Assembly (NCBI RefSeq): GCF_017815535.1
Contig: NZ_CP072596.1
Coordinates: forward strand, 248,001-312,000
DNA from: Tessaracoccus sp. MC1865
GTDB lineage: Bacteria > Actinomycetota > Actinomycetes > Propionibacteriales > Propionibacteriaceae
Length of the DNA: 64,000 nucleotides
Direction: 5' to 3'
Shown: one piece after another, positions 8,793 through 21,028 of the stretch
Layout of the letters: each line of letters begins with the position of its first letter
Position numbering within the stretch: the first letter of the stretch is position 1
Made by a program: the position numbers and the translations under genes
Notes under the pieces: model-generated
The model's database searches: none
What the model was told of the DNA's origin: nothing
What the model saw: the letters and a program-made list of their open reading frames with translations, nothing else

Positions 8793-9961
8793 CCGAGCCC
8801 CCTGATCAATGCGATCTCTCGTCCGATGGTTGCGTCCTTGCCGCACTGCGCGGCAACCCGCTCCGCGGCGCGCTCCGACAGGACAGGCATGATTAAGGGA
8901 TTGTCAACGATGTATCTTATTGCCTCGGCAAAGGACACAGGATCTCCAGGGGTAGGTAGCAAGCTGGAGTGCTCATCTGTGAATTCGGGAATAGCAGCGA
9001 CGGGATGTGTCACTGTCACCATGCCACTCGCCATCGCCTCACCGAGCATGACACCCTGCGTGTCGTAGCGGGTCGGACACAAGAAGACGCCGTGATCGTA
9101 GTGTTTGACGGCCATCTCAATCGGGCTGGAGTACTTTTCTTCGATCGTGACGTTCGAAAATGGTCGGAGTGGCTCAACTGTTCGGTGGAACAGTGCCCCG
9201 AACCCACGGATGGTGATGTTGAGCGAATTGAACCATTTCTCTGGGGACAGGATCCGTAGCGACTCGATGGCTATGTCATTGCCGTAGTTGGCAGACGCGA
9301 AACTTCGCATCAATAGAAGACTTCTCGCCTCATTGGGGCGTCGGACGCGTGGACGGAAGAGGTCAGTGTTGATGTGGTTAGGGATGATGTGGACATTGAG
9401 CGCTTGCGCGCCGACATCTAACTCGGAATTGCGGCGTTGGACATCGGATACGAACACCACCGCAATCTGGGGGTCCTCGAAGATCGGTTTCGCCGCGTCG
9501 AAGCGGGTGCGGTTCAGCTCATCGAGCGCGTCTCCGCGAAGCGCCAACTCATCCGTCGAGAAATTGTCCCGCAGGCGTCGGTAGTCGCGCACTTCGTAGC
9601 CGTGGTACCAGACGCTGAGCATATTCCCGGGGACAAATTCACGCAGGAGCCCAGTGAGCGCTGGGCTCGGTGAGTGCGCCAGGACTGGGATGCCGCGATG
9701 GGACAACACTTCCAGAGCGTCAGGCACACCGGCTATATGAGTGACAAAAATGGGCGTAGCGGAGTCTGCGCTCACCGTGACGGACCCGGCCGATCCGGAC
9801 ACGTCAATGACGACTCCGCGGAGCCCTGCGGCGACGTATGCGTGGACTCGGGAACGAACGAATTCGCCGCCGTGCTTCCACGTCCTCGGGTACGCGTGGG
9901 TGATAATTGCGAAATCGACTTCGTGGGGGAGTGCGTGCTCCCAGTGGACAGTCTCTGCCAT
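8789..9961 (-). CDS. Family 4 glycosyltransferase
   Basis: A 390-residue GT-B enzyme. The N-domain has the glycine-rich acceptor loop HGGEFVRSRVHAYVAAG, then SVWYHGYEV and VFVSDVQRRN. HIIPNHINTDLFRP is the classic interdomain sequence (P-N-G/H-V-D-x-x-x-F). The C-domain has YDTQGVMLGEAMASGMVTVT, carrying the E-x7-E donor motif in its common form (G-x-x-x-x-E-A-M-A-x-G). Start ATG 9961 overlaps the preceding stop by one base (TAATG), and the 3' end overlaps the next gene by four, so the three genes are translationally coupled. Low GC: in the 60-base line at 9241, 35 bases are G or C. Confidence 0.85.
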   Translation of the reverse strand: MAETVHWEHALPHEVDFAIITHAYPRTWKHGGEFVRSRVHAYVAAGLRGVVIDVSGSAGSVTVSADSATPIFVTHIAGVPDALEVLSHRGIPVLAHSPSPALTGLLREFVPGNMLSVWYHGYEVRDYRRLRDNFSTDELALRGDALDELNRTRFDAAKPIFEDPQIAVVFVSDVQRRNSELDVGAQALNVHIIPNHINTDLFRPRVRRPNEARSLLLMRSFASANYGNDIAIESLRILSPEKWFNSLNITIRGFGALFHRTVEPLRPFSNVTIEEKYSSPIEMAVKHYDHGVFLCPTRYDTQGVMLGEAMASGMVTVTHPVAAIPEFTDEHSSLLPTPGDPVSFAEAIRYIVDNPLIMPVLSERAAERVAAQCGKDATIGREIALIRGLG

Positions 9962-10335
9962 TAGTTGCTGGGGGATGAACCCGTGAAATGCCGCTTCGCG
10001 AACGATTTGGCGCGGACCGCCAGACTCCGCGCAGGCCTTGCCGGGGTCGACAACGGGCGCTTGGCAGTCTGCTGGTTCTCAAGCTGACGCTTGAGTTCGT
10101 TGATCGTCGTATTAAGCTCCGACTTCTCCGCCGCGTGAGTGTCTACCAGTTGTTGGAGCACTACGTCGCGGTCAGCCAACTTGCCTGCAAGGGTAAGGGC
10201 ATCGCTTTGCGCGCGATTCAATTCCTGAACGAGGGCTGACAGCTCGCCTCGAGTTGCTTCCAACTCGCGCACGACTTCCCGGCGCAGCCGGTCATTGTCT
10301 TCCGCGCGCTGAGCTAGCTCGCTGGTATCAAGCAT
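9961..10335 (-). CDS. Small coiled-coil protein of the glycan operon
   Basis: A 124-residue soluble protein from ATG 10335. Residues ~5-85 are a nearly uninterrupted heptad-type coiled coil (for example RLRREVVRELEATRGELSAL and NTTINELKRQLENQQ). The C-terminus is basic and proline-rich (RPARSLAVRAKSFAKRHF), as expected for membrane-surface or nucleic-acid contact. There is no signal peptide. It is the first gene of the leftward set and its stop overlaps the start of the GT4 gene. An ATG at 10347 is in frame but lies inside the TAAAAT box, so 10335 is preferred. A scaffolding or chain-length role for the adjacent glycosyltransferases is a guess from context only. Confidence 0.65.
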   Translation of the reverse strand: MLDTSELAQRAEDNDRLRREVVRELEATRGELSALVQELNRAQSDALTLAGKLADRDVVLQQLVDTHAAEKSELNTTINELKRQLENQQTAKRPLSTPARPARSLAVRAKSFAKRHFTGSSPSN

Positions 10336-10345
10336 CACAGCCCGC

Positions 10346-10351
10346 ATTTTA
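10346..10351 (-). promoter_or_regulatory. Predicted -10 of the leftward glycan operon
   Basis: TAAAAT on the minus strand lies 10 bases before ATG 10335. It is unusually AT-rich for this neighbourhood and marks the right edge of the low-GC island, 51 bases from the argG stop. Confidence 0.45.
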
Positions 10352-10402
10352 GCAGGAATGATGCGTCTCCTTGCACTTCATCGCGGGCACCCCGAGGGGT
10401 GA

Positions 10403-14569
<4,167 letters not shown>

Positions 14570-14570
<1 letters not shown>

Positions 14571-15745
14571 TGAAGATCCTCATGCTGGTGGCCACCTCGG
14601 TGGCCACGGACACCCGGGTGCTGCGGGAAGCCCGCACCCTCGTCGACGCCGGGCACACCGTGCACATCATCGGCCGCTCCGTCCCTGACGACTTCGTGCC
14701 GGGGCCGGGCATCACGGTGTCGTCGGTGGGCACGTCGTCGGTGTTCCGCGGGGAGGGCCAGCCGTCGCTGGCGGGGAAGAAACTGCCTCCCCACCTGCGC
14801 TTCGCCCGGTGGCTGCTGCTGCCGGAGCACCGCCGTTCGTCCTTCGGCCGGTGGGCTGCAGGTGCGGTCAAGGATGCACAGCAGCGCGACTTCGACGTGG
14901 TGCACGCCCACGACTTCACGGCACTCGCCGCCGGCGACCAACTCGCCCGCGAGCGAAAGGTGCCCCTCGTCTACGACTCGCACGAACTGTGGTCGGGCCT
15001 CCCGCGCGAGTTCCGGCCCACCCCCCTGGCCGACGCCCGCGAGAAGCGCGTCGAGGGCGAGTGCGGCTCCCGCGCCTCCGCCATCATCACCGTCGGCGAC
15101 GGTGTCGCCGATGCGCTGCAGGGTGTCCACGGCTGGCAGGACGTCACGGTGGTGCGCAACACCTTCCCGTTGCGCGACGGCCACCCCGCCGTCCCGGAGA
15201 CGCCCACCGGCCTCGTGTACGCGGGCCGGATCGCCGCCTACCGCGAACTCGAGACCATCGCGGCGGCCAGCAAGCTCGTCGATCTGCCCATCACCATGTG
15301 CGGCCCGGCGGATCAGACCTGGCTCACGTCCTTCGATCCGGGTCGGGTCACGGTACTGGGGGCGCTCCCGCTCGAGGAGGCTTCGGCGCTGATGTCGGCC
15401 GCCGGCCTGTCCCTGGTGACGCACTCCGACAAGTGGGTCAACCACCGCCTGGCGCTGCCGAACAAGCTGTTCCACGCCGTCAGCCTCGGGTTGCCGGTGG
15501 TGGCCACCGACATCGGTGAGCTGGCCAAGGTGGTGCGCGAGCACGACCTCGGCACCCTCTACACACCAGGCGACCCCGACGACCTGGCGCGCGCTATCAG
15601 GGAGGCCGTTGCTGATTTCCCGCGCTACGTGTGTAATGTCGAGGCGGCACGTCCCGCCTTGTGCTGGGATGCCGACGCCGCCCGCCTGCGGGCCGTCTAC
15701 GAGAAGCTGGCATCCGCGCACGCGGATCACCGGGGAGAAGGTTAA
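14570..15745 (+). CDS. Family 4 glycosyltransferase
   Basis: A 391-residue GT-B enzyme. The N-domain begins ILMLVATSVATDTRVLREA, the usual D-x-R-V acceptor-side loop of actinobacterial GT4 enzymes, then VVHAHDFTALAA and YDSHELWSGLPRE. The C-domain has GLVYAGRIAAYRELET and LPNKLFHAVSLGLPVVATD with the conserved donor-binding pattern. ATG 14570 shares bases with the preceding TGA, giving tight coupling, and the gene ends immediately before the ABC permease. Part of a five-gene glycan synthesis and export operon. Confidence 0.88.
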
Positions 15746-16621
15746 GTGGCCAACACTGCTGAGACGTCCACACGGCGCGTCTATACACCGCACAAAGCGG
15801 GCATCCCCAACCTCCGGGTGTACTTCACGGAATTGTGGCACCGCCTCGATTTCGCGAAGGAGATGAGTGACACCAACATCCGGGCCGGGAACACCAACAC
15901 GTTCCTCGGCCAGGCCTGGCTGGTGCTCAACCCGCTCCTTCTCGCGGCTGTCTACTTCCTCCTGGTGATGATCATCGGCGGCGGCAGCCAGTTGGACGCC
16001 AACGGCGTCCCGCGGGCCGACTTCCCGCAGATCGCCGGCGGCCTCTTCCTCTTCTTCCTCATCTCCGGGATCGTGCAGGCCTGCGCCACCTCGGTGACCA
16101 ACGCCGGCTCGCTCATCCTCAACATGAACTTCCCGAAGCAGCTGCTGATCTTCGCCAACACCTACCTGGCGCTGCGCCGGTTCGTGCCGACGATGATCGT
16201 CTACGCCGTGATCCACGTCGTCTTCGGCAAACCCATCGCCTGGACCCTGCTGTGGGTCCCCCTCGTGGTGTTGCTCGCAGCGCTCATCGGCATGGGGCTC
16301 GGCTCTATCGTGGCCACCTGGCACGTCTACTTCCGCGACACCGCGAACTTCCTGCCGTACATCATCCGCATCTGGCTGTACGCCTCGCCAGTGCTGTACA
16401 CGGGCGAGCAGTTCCTCACCAACCCCATCGGGAAGCGCACGGGCGAGTGGATCCTGTTCAACCCGGTGTTCGGCATCCTCGGCATGTGGAGCGACGCGCT
16501 GCACGGCCACAACCCGCCGTGGTACTACGTGGCCACGGCCGTCGCCTGGGCGCTGGCCCTCAGCATCGGCGGCATCCTGTACTTCATCTCGAGGGAGCGT
16601 GATTTCGCTGTCCGCCTCTGA
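15746..16621 (+). CDS. ABC-2 polysaccharide export permease (Wzm/TagG type)
   Basis: A 291-residue inner-membrane permease. About six helices are visible, including LLLAAVYFLLVMIIGG, GLFLFFLISGIVQACA, LVVLLAALIGMGLGSIVATW and a C-terminal helix. The cytoplasmic coupling helix region precedes them (DIRAGNTNTFLGQAWLVLN-like stretch near residue 45). The YFRDTANFLPYIIRIWLYAS segment is characteristic of O-antigen and teichoic-acid exporters. GTG 15746 follows the preceding TAA directly. It pairs with the ATPase encoded next to flip or export a completed lipid-linked glycan. Confidence 0.92.
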   Translation: MANTAETSTRRVYTPHKAGIPNLRVYFTELWHRLDFAKEMSDTNIRAGNTNTFLGQAWLVLNPLLLAAVYFLLVMIIGGGSQLDANGVPRADFPQIAGGLFLFFLISGIVQACATSVTNAGSLILNMNFPKQLLIFANTYLALRRFVPTMIVYAVIHVVFGKPIAWTLLWVPLVVLLAALIGMGLGSIVATWHVYFRDTANFLPYIIRIWLYASPVLYTGEQFLTNPIGKRTGEWILFNPVFGILGMWSDALHGHNPPWYYVATAVAWALALSIGGILYFISRERDFAVRL

Positions 16622-17471
16622 CGAATCCCAGTACCTGGAGCGCCAGCCCGGTGCACCCGAGCCGGAGGTCCATTCCTCCGTCGCGCCCCCCACGTCCGAC
16701 GACGGCGCCGCCATCGTCATCGACGACCTGCACATCACCTACAAGGTGTTCATGGAGCGCAAGAACACGCTCAAGAACGCCATGGTGAAGCGGCTGCGTG
16801 GCCAGCAGGTCAACTTCCGCGAGGTCCGCGCCCTGCGGGGCGTGACGTTCAACGTGCCGAAGGGCCAGTGCACCGGCGTCATCGGCGCCAACGGCGCGGG
16901 CAAGTCCACCCTCATGCGTGCCGTGGCGGGCATCCTGCCGCCGTCGCAGGGCCGCATCGAGATCGACGGCAAGGTCTCCACGCTGCTCGCGCTCGGCGTC
17001 GGCTTCAACTCGGCCCTGACCGGCCGCGAGAACGTCGTGCTCGGCGGCCTGGCGGCGGGACTGACGCGCCAACAGGTCACGGAGCGCTTCGACGAAATCG
17101 CGGACTTCGCCGACCTGGGCGACTTCATCGACATGCCGATGCGCACCTACTCCTCGGGCATGTTCTCCCGGTTGGCGTTCTCCGTCGCCGTGCACATGGA
17201 CCCGGACATCCTGATCATCGACGAGGCGCTCTCGGCCGGCGACGCGAAGTTCAAGGACCGCGCCAACAAGAAGATGTCCGAGCTCATGGACCACGCCGGC
17301 ACGATGCTGCTGGTGTCGCACGCGCTGGGCACCATCCAGGAACTCTCTGACGAGGTGGTCTGGCTGCACAAGGGCAAGCTCATCCGCCGGGGCGACCCGA
17401 AGGAAGTGTGCCAGGCCTATCTGGACTTCCTGAAGGTCGGCGACGACTCCATCGTCATGGAGGACTTCTGA
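16599..17471 (+). CDS. ABC polysaccharide export ATPase (Wzt/TagH type)
   Basis: A 290-residue ATPase. Walker A is GANGAGKS with K102. The signature is YSSGMFSRLAFS instead of the textbook LSGGQ, as is normal in the Wzt/TagH subfamily. Walker B is DILIIDEALSAGD, and the switch histidine lies in LLVSHALGTI. It has a ~38-residue N-terminal extension but lacks the C-terminal carbohydrate-binding domain found in Wzt proteins that recognise a modified chain end. The export mode may therefore resemble teichoic-acid TagGH. GTG 16599 has GAGGGAG upstream and overlaps the permease gene by 23 bases. Confidence 0.93.
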   Translation: MISLSASDESQYLERQPGAPEPEVHSSVAPPTSDDGAAIVIDDLHITYKVFMERKNTLKNAMVKRLRGQQVNFREVRALRGVTFNVPKGQCTGVIGANGAGKSTLMRAVAGILPPSQGRIEIDGKVSTLLALGVGFNSALTGRENVVLGGLAAGLTRQQVTERFDEIADFADLGDFIDMPMRTYSSGMFSRLAFSVAVHMDPDILIIDEALSAGDAKFKDRANKKMSELMDHAGTMLLVSHALGTIQELSDEVVWLHKGKLIRRGDPKEVCQAYLDFLKVGDDSIVMEDF

Positions 17472-17479
17472 CCCCCAGA

Positions 17480-18556
17480 GTGGCGATCGTCACGACGGGG
17501 CACGACGTCGCCGACGCCCGCCTGCACCGCACCGTGGCAGCGCTGCAACGCGCCGGCTGCCGGGTGCGCGTGCGCGGGCTGTCCTCCACAGGGGCAGGCG
17601 CCCGGCCAACGGGGAAGGTGCAGCGCGGCCTCCGCGCTCTGCTGTGGCCCTGGCAGGCCCGCTGCGACGTGCTGGTCACCATCGACCCCGACACCGCGCT
17701 CTCAGCCTGGGTGTCGTCGCGGGTGCTGCGACGTGCCTGGGTGGCCGACGTGCACGAGGATTATCGCGAGCTGCTGCGCGACAGGGCCTGGGTACCCAAG
17801 CCGCTGCTCGCCGTGCTGCGCGGCGCCGTGTCCCTCCTCAACCGGATCATCACCCGCGCAGACCTGGTGCTGGTGGCCGACGACCACGTGCCGCCGCGCC
17901 ACGCTCCCCGCCGTTTCGTGATGCGCAACGTGCCCGACGTGACGTTGCTGCCCCCGATGCCGTCGGCTCCCGGTGACAGCGCCCGGGGCTACCGCAGGGC
18001 GGTCTACATCGGCGACAACCGCACCACCAGGGGCCTCCGCGACATGGTCGAGGCGGTCGCGGCCACCGTCGACGACCCGACGCCCTGGCACCTCGACCTC
18101 GTCGGCCCCGTCGCCGCGGCGGACCGCGCCTGGCTCGACGAGCGGCTCACCCGCCGGGATGCGCGCACCGTCACCTGGCACGACCGGCAACCCCCTGCGG
18201 AATCCTGGCGCATCGCCGCCGGCGCCGACGTCGGCCTGTGCCTCCTCGCCGACACCCCGGCCTTCCGCGACGCCATGCCGTCGAAAGTGTACGAGTACCT
18301 CGCCATGGGCATGCCCACGGTCGCCACGCCGCTGCCCCGCGTGCGGGAACTGGTGGAGGGGACCGGCGCCGGAGTGATCGTCGACGGCGTGCCCGCCGCC
18401 GTCGCGGCCCTCCGCAGGTTCGCCGCCGAGGCCGACCACCGGGCGGCGCTCGTCGCGAACGCCCGCGCCGCGGGCGAGGAACTCCGCCAGCGGCCCAGCC
18501 CGTACGACGAGGCGGCGGTCCGCATCGGCAAGCTCGCGGGCATACTGACGCCATGA
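17480..18556 (+). CDS. Family 4 glycosyltransferase
   Basis: About 358 residues. The best start is GTG 17480 (VAIVTTGHDVADARLHRTVA), which gives a normal GT4 first strand; the frame is open back to 17408, inside the ATPase gene. Acceptor-side features are VTIDPDTALSAW, WVADVHEDYRELL and VLVADDHVPP. The donor-side motif is MPSKVYEYLAMGMPTVATPL. GGAGG at the end of the ATPase gene is 17 bases from the GTG, rather far, so the exact start is uncertain. The stop overlaps the DUF202 gene by four bases. It is the last glycosyltransferase of the export operon. Confidence 0.82.
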   Translation: MAIVTTGHDVADARLHRTVAALQRAGCRVRVRGLSSTGAGARPTGKVQRGLRALLWPWQARCDVLVTIDPDTALSAWVSSRVLRRAWVADVHEDYRELLRDRAWVPKPLLAVLRGAVSLLNRIITRADLVLVADDHVPPRHAPRRFVMRNVPDVTLLPPMPSAPGDSARGYRRAVYIGDNRTTRGLRDMVEAVAATVDDPTPWHLDLVGPVAAADRAWLDERLTRRDARTVTWHDRQPPAESWRIAAGADVGLCLLADTPAFRDAMPSKVYEYLAMGMPTVATPLPRVRELVEGTGAGVIVDGVPAAVAALRRFAAEADHRAALVANARAAGEELRQRPSPYDEAAVRIGKLAGILTP

Positions 18557-18915
18557 CCCGGCCACGTTTCCCCAGGTTCGTCTACGACACCGGCCAGGAG
18601 CCGGACGCGCGGTTCACGCTGGCCAACGAACGCACCTTCCTCGCCTGGATCCGCACCTCCCTCGCCCTTCTGGCGGCTGGCATCGCGCTGGAGGTGCTGG
18701 GGCCGGATATCCACAGCGGCTTCCGCATGGCGGCCTCCATCGTGCTGCTCGTCGCCGGCACGGCCGGCGCACCGATGGCCTGGTGGAGCTGGGCGCGCTA
18801 CGAGAAGGCCCTCCGCAGTGCGCAGCCGTTGCCGACGGCGTTCTTCGCCCTGCCTGTGGCCATCATCGTCGCGCTGGTGGGTGTCCTGATCCTGGCCGGC
18901 CTCCTCCTGGCATGA
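18553..18915 (+). CDS. DUF202 (YidH-like) small membrane protein
   Basis: A 120-residue protein with three predicted helices (TSLALLAAGIALEVLG, AASIVLLVAGTAGAPMAWW and a C-terminal AIIVALVGVLILAGLLLA). The family signature is FTLANERTFLAWIRTSLALL, the N-E-R-T-x-L-A-W-x-R-T motif of DUF202/YidH. ATG 18553 overlaps the glycosyltransferase stop by 4 bases, and its own stop overlaps the next DUF202 gene by 4. Molecular function is not established. The coupling to a glycan operon may be read-through only. Confidence 0.85.
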   Translation: MTRPRFPRFVYDTGQEPDARFTLANERTFLAWIRTSLALLAAGIALEVLGPDIHSGFRMAASIVLLVAGTAGAPMAWWSWARYEKALRSAQPLPTAFFALPVAIIVALVGVLILAGLLLA

Positions 18916-19244
18916 GCGTCTACGACCCCGGTCTCCAGCCGGAACGCACCGGCTTGGCGTGGCAGCGGACGTCCCTGGCCCTCGGCCTCGGCGCCCTGGT
19001 CTACGCCCGCATCGCGGCCCAGACGGTGGGCGTATGGGCGTGGCTGTTGGGCGGGGCCGGCATCCTCACCGCACTGGCGCTCGGGGCGGCCTCGCGTCGG
19101 CGGTACCGGTACACCCACCGGTCGCTCACCTCCGGCGTGGTGAAGCTGCCCGACGGGGTCCTGCCGGCCGCGCTGGCCCTCGCCGTCGCCACTGGGGGTC
19201 TCATCGTGCTCGCGTTGACCCTCGTCGGCCCGGCGGCCCGCTAG
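18912..19244 (+). CDS. DUF202 small membrane protein, second copy
   Basis: A 110-residue protein with the related but shorter signature PERTGLAWQRTSLALGLGAL and three helices (LGLGALVYARIAA, WAWLLGGAGILTALALGA, ALALAVATGGLIVLAL). It overlaps the first DUF202 gene by four bases. The tandem pairing of a long and a short DUF202 gene suggests a heteromeric membrane unit, although nothing in sequence proves it. Confidence 0.83.
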   Translation: MSVYDPGLQPERTGLAWQRTSLALGLGALVYARIAAQTVGVWAWLLGGAGILTALALGAASRRRYRYTHRSLTSGVVKLPDGVLPAALALAVATGGLIVLALTLVGPAAR

Positions 19245-19343
19245 TGGCGCGCCGGGGCCGCGGCCCACTGGGCGCGGCCCGATGTCCGGCCCGGACGCGC
19301 ATTCTGTATGCTCGCTTGCAGCGATATTCGAAGGGACCCAAGC

Positions 19344-19943
19344 ATGGTTCGCATTGTTGATTCGGCGGACGTCTCACCCGACGCCACCATCGGAGAAGGC
19401 TCCTCCATCTGGCACCTGGCCCAGGTGCGTGAGAAGGCCGTCCTCGGTGAGAACTGCATCGTCGGACGCGGCGCCTACGTCGGCACCGGCGTGCAGATGG
19501 GTGACAACTGCAAGCTTCAGAACTACGCCCTGGTCTACGAGCCGGCCGTGCTGGAGGACGGGGTCTTCGTCGGTCCCGCGGTCGTGTTCACCAACGACTA
19601 CTACCCGCGCGCCATCGACCCCGAAGGCAAGCTCAAGCGCGGCGACGACTGGGAGCCGGTGGGCGTGACCTGCAGGCAGGGCTCCTCCATCGGGGCGCGC
19701 GCGGTGTGCGTCGCGCCCGTCACCATCGGCCGCTGGGCCATGGTTGCGGCCGGTGCCGTCGTCGTGAAGGACGTACCGGATTTCGCGCTCGTGGCCGGTG
19801 TCCCGGCCCGGCGTATCCGCTGGGTGGGCCGCGCCGGCGTGCCGCTCGAGCAGGGTGACACCGAAGGCCTGTGGGTGTGCCCCCAGACCGGCGACAAATA
19901 TCAAGAACAAGACGACAACACTCTCGTGGAGGTTTCTCAGTGA
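19344..19943 (+). CDS. WbpD-like UDP-sugar N-acetyltransferase (left-handed beta-helix)
   Basis: A 199-residue hexapeptide-repeat acyltransferase. The repeats run through residues ~8-155 (VSPDATIGEGSSIWHLAQVR, ENCIVGRGAYVGTGVQMGDN, VAPVTIGRWAMVAAGAVVVK). The loop VVFTNDYYPRAIDPEG is typical of the WbpD/WlbB group that acetylates the 3-amino group of UDP-GlcNAc3NA from acetyl-CoA. The C-terminus has the RIRWVGRAG and WVCPQTGDKY patterns of this subgroup. ATG 19344 has GAAGGGA upstream. It starts a set of overlapping genes (aminotransferase, then oxidoreductase), which supports this substrate. Confidence 0.87.
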   Translation: MVRIVDSADVSPDATIGEGSSIWHLAQVREKAVLGENCIVGRGAYVGTGVQMGDNCKLQNYALVYEPAVLEDGVFVGPAVVFTNDYYPRAIDPEGKLKRGDDWEPVGVTCRQGSSIGARAVCVAPVTIGRWAMVAAGAVVVKDVPDFALVAGVPARRIRWVGRAGVPLEQGDTEGLWVCPQTGDKYQEQDDNTLVEVSQ

Positions 19944-21028
19944 ACGACTTCATCCCACCGGCCAAGCCGATCATCGGCGATGAGGAGCGCGAGGCGGTCG
20001 ACCGCGTGCTGCGCTCGGGCATGCTCGCCCAGGGCCCTGAGGTCAAGGCCTTCGAGGAGGAGTTCTCGGCCCACTTCGGTCTGGGCCGTGCCTGTGTGGC
20101 GGTCAACTCCGGCACGTCGGGTCTGCACCTGGGCCTGCTGAGCTCCGGCATCGGCCCCGGCGACGAGGTCATCGTCCCGTCGTTCACCTTCGCCGCGACG
20201 GCCAACTCGGTCGCGCTGACCGGCGCCACCCCGGTGTTCGCCGACATCGCGCTGGATGATTTCACGCTGGACCCCGCGTCGGTGGAGGCCTCCATCACGG
20301 AGCGCACCAAGGCGATCATGCCGGTGCACCTCTACGGTCACCCCGCGAAGATGGTCGAACTGCAGGCCATCGCCGACAATCACGGCCTGATGCTGTTCGA
20401 GGATGCCGCGCAGGCGCACGGCGCCTCGCTCAACGGCACGCCGGTGGGTGCGTTCGGCACGTTCGGCATGTTCTCGCTGTACCCCACCAAGAACATGACC
20501 TCCGGTGAGGGTGGCATGGTTTCGGCGGCCAACGACGAGATTGAGCGCAACCTGCGTCTCTACCGCAACCAGGGCATGCTGCAGCAGTACCACAACGAGG
20601 TTGTGGGCCTGAACAACCGCATGACCGACATCCACGCCGCCATCGGCCGCGTCCAGCTGACGAAGGTCGGCGCCTGGACTGAGCAGCGGCAGACCAACGC
20701 CGCGTTCCTGTCGTCGAACCTGGAGGGTGTTGTCGTGCCGCCGGTGCTCGAGGGTGCGGTGCACGTGTACCACCAGTACACCGTGCGGGTGGCCGAGGGC
20801 CGCGACGAGCTGGCGAAGGCGCTGAAGGACGAGTACAACGTGGGCTCGGGCATGTTCTACCCCGTGCCGAACCACCGCCTCAAGCCGTTCCAGGCCGACG
20901 TCGAGCTTCCCAACACCGAGCAGGCCGCCGTGGAGTGCCTCTCGCTGCCCGTGCACCCGTCGCTGTCGCAGGAAGACCTCGAGCGCATCGTCACCGCCGT
21001 CAACACGCTCGCCAAGGCCGGTGCATGA
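19940..21028 (+). CDS. DegT/DnrJ/EryC1 aminotransferase (WbpE-like)
   Basis: A 362-residue PLP enzyme expected to transaminate C3 of the UDP-3-keto-GlcNAc uronic acid with glutamate. SGTSGLHLGLLS binds the phosphate. EDAAQAHGA (154-162) holds the cofactor-ring aspartate. The Schiff-base lysine is K184 in YPTKNMTSGEGGM. NNRMTDIHAAIGRVQL is the family acceptor-site segment. The start is GTG 19940 with GTGGAGG upstream, overlapping the WbpD-like stop by 4 bases. Its own stop overlaps the oxidoreductase start by 4. WbpB and WbpE work as a coupled pair in the known Pseudomonas pathway, consistent with adjacency here. Confidence 0.92.
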   Translation: MNDFIPPAKPIIGDEEREAVDRVLRSGMLAQGPEVKAFEEEFSAHFGLGRACVAVNSGTSGLHLGLLSSGIGPGDEVIVPSFTFAATANSVALTGATPVFADIALDDFTLDPASVEASITERTKAIMPVHLYGHPAKMVELQAIADNHGLMLFEDAAQAHGASLNGTPVGAFGTFGMFSLYPTKNMTSGEGGMVSAANDEIERNLRLYRNQGMLQQYHNEVVGLNNRMTDIHAAIGRVQLTKVGAWTEQRQTNAAFLSSNLEGVVVPPVLEGAVHVYHQYTVRVAEGRDELAKALKDEYNVGSGMFYPVPNHRLKPFQADVELPNTEQAAVECLSLPVHPSLSQEDLERIVTAVNTLAKAGA

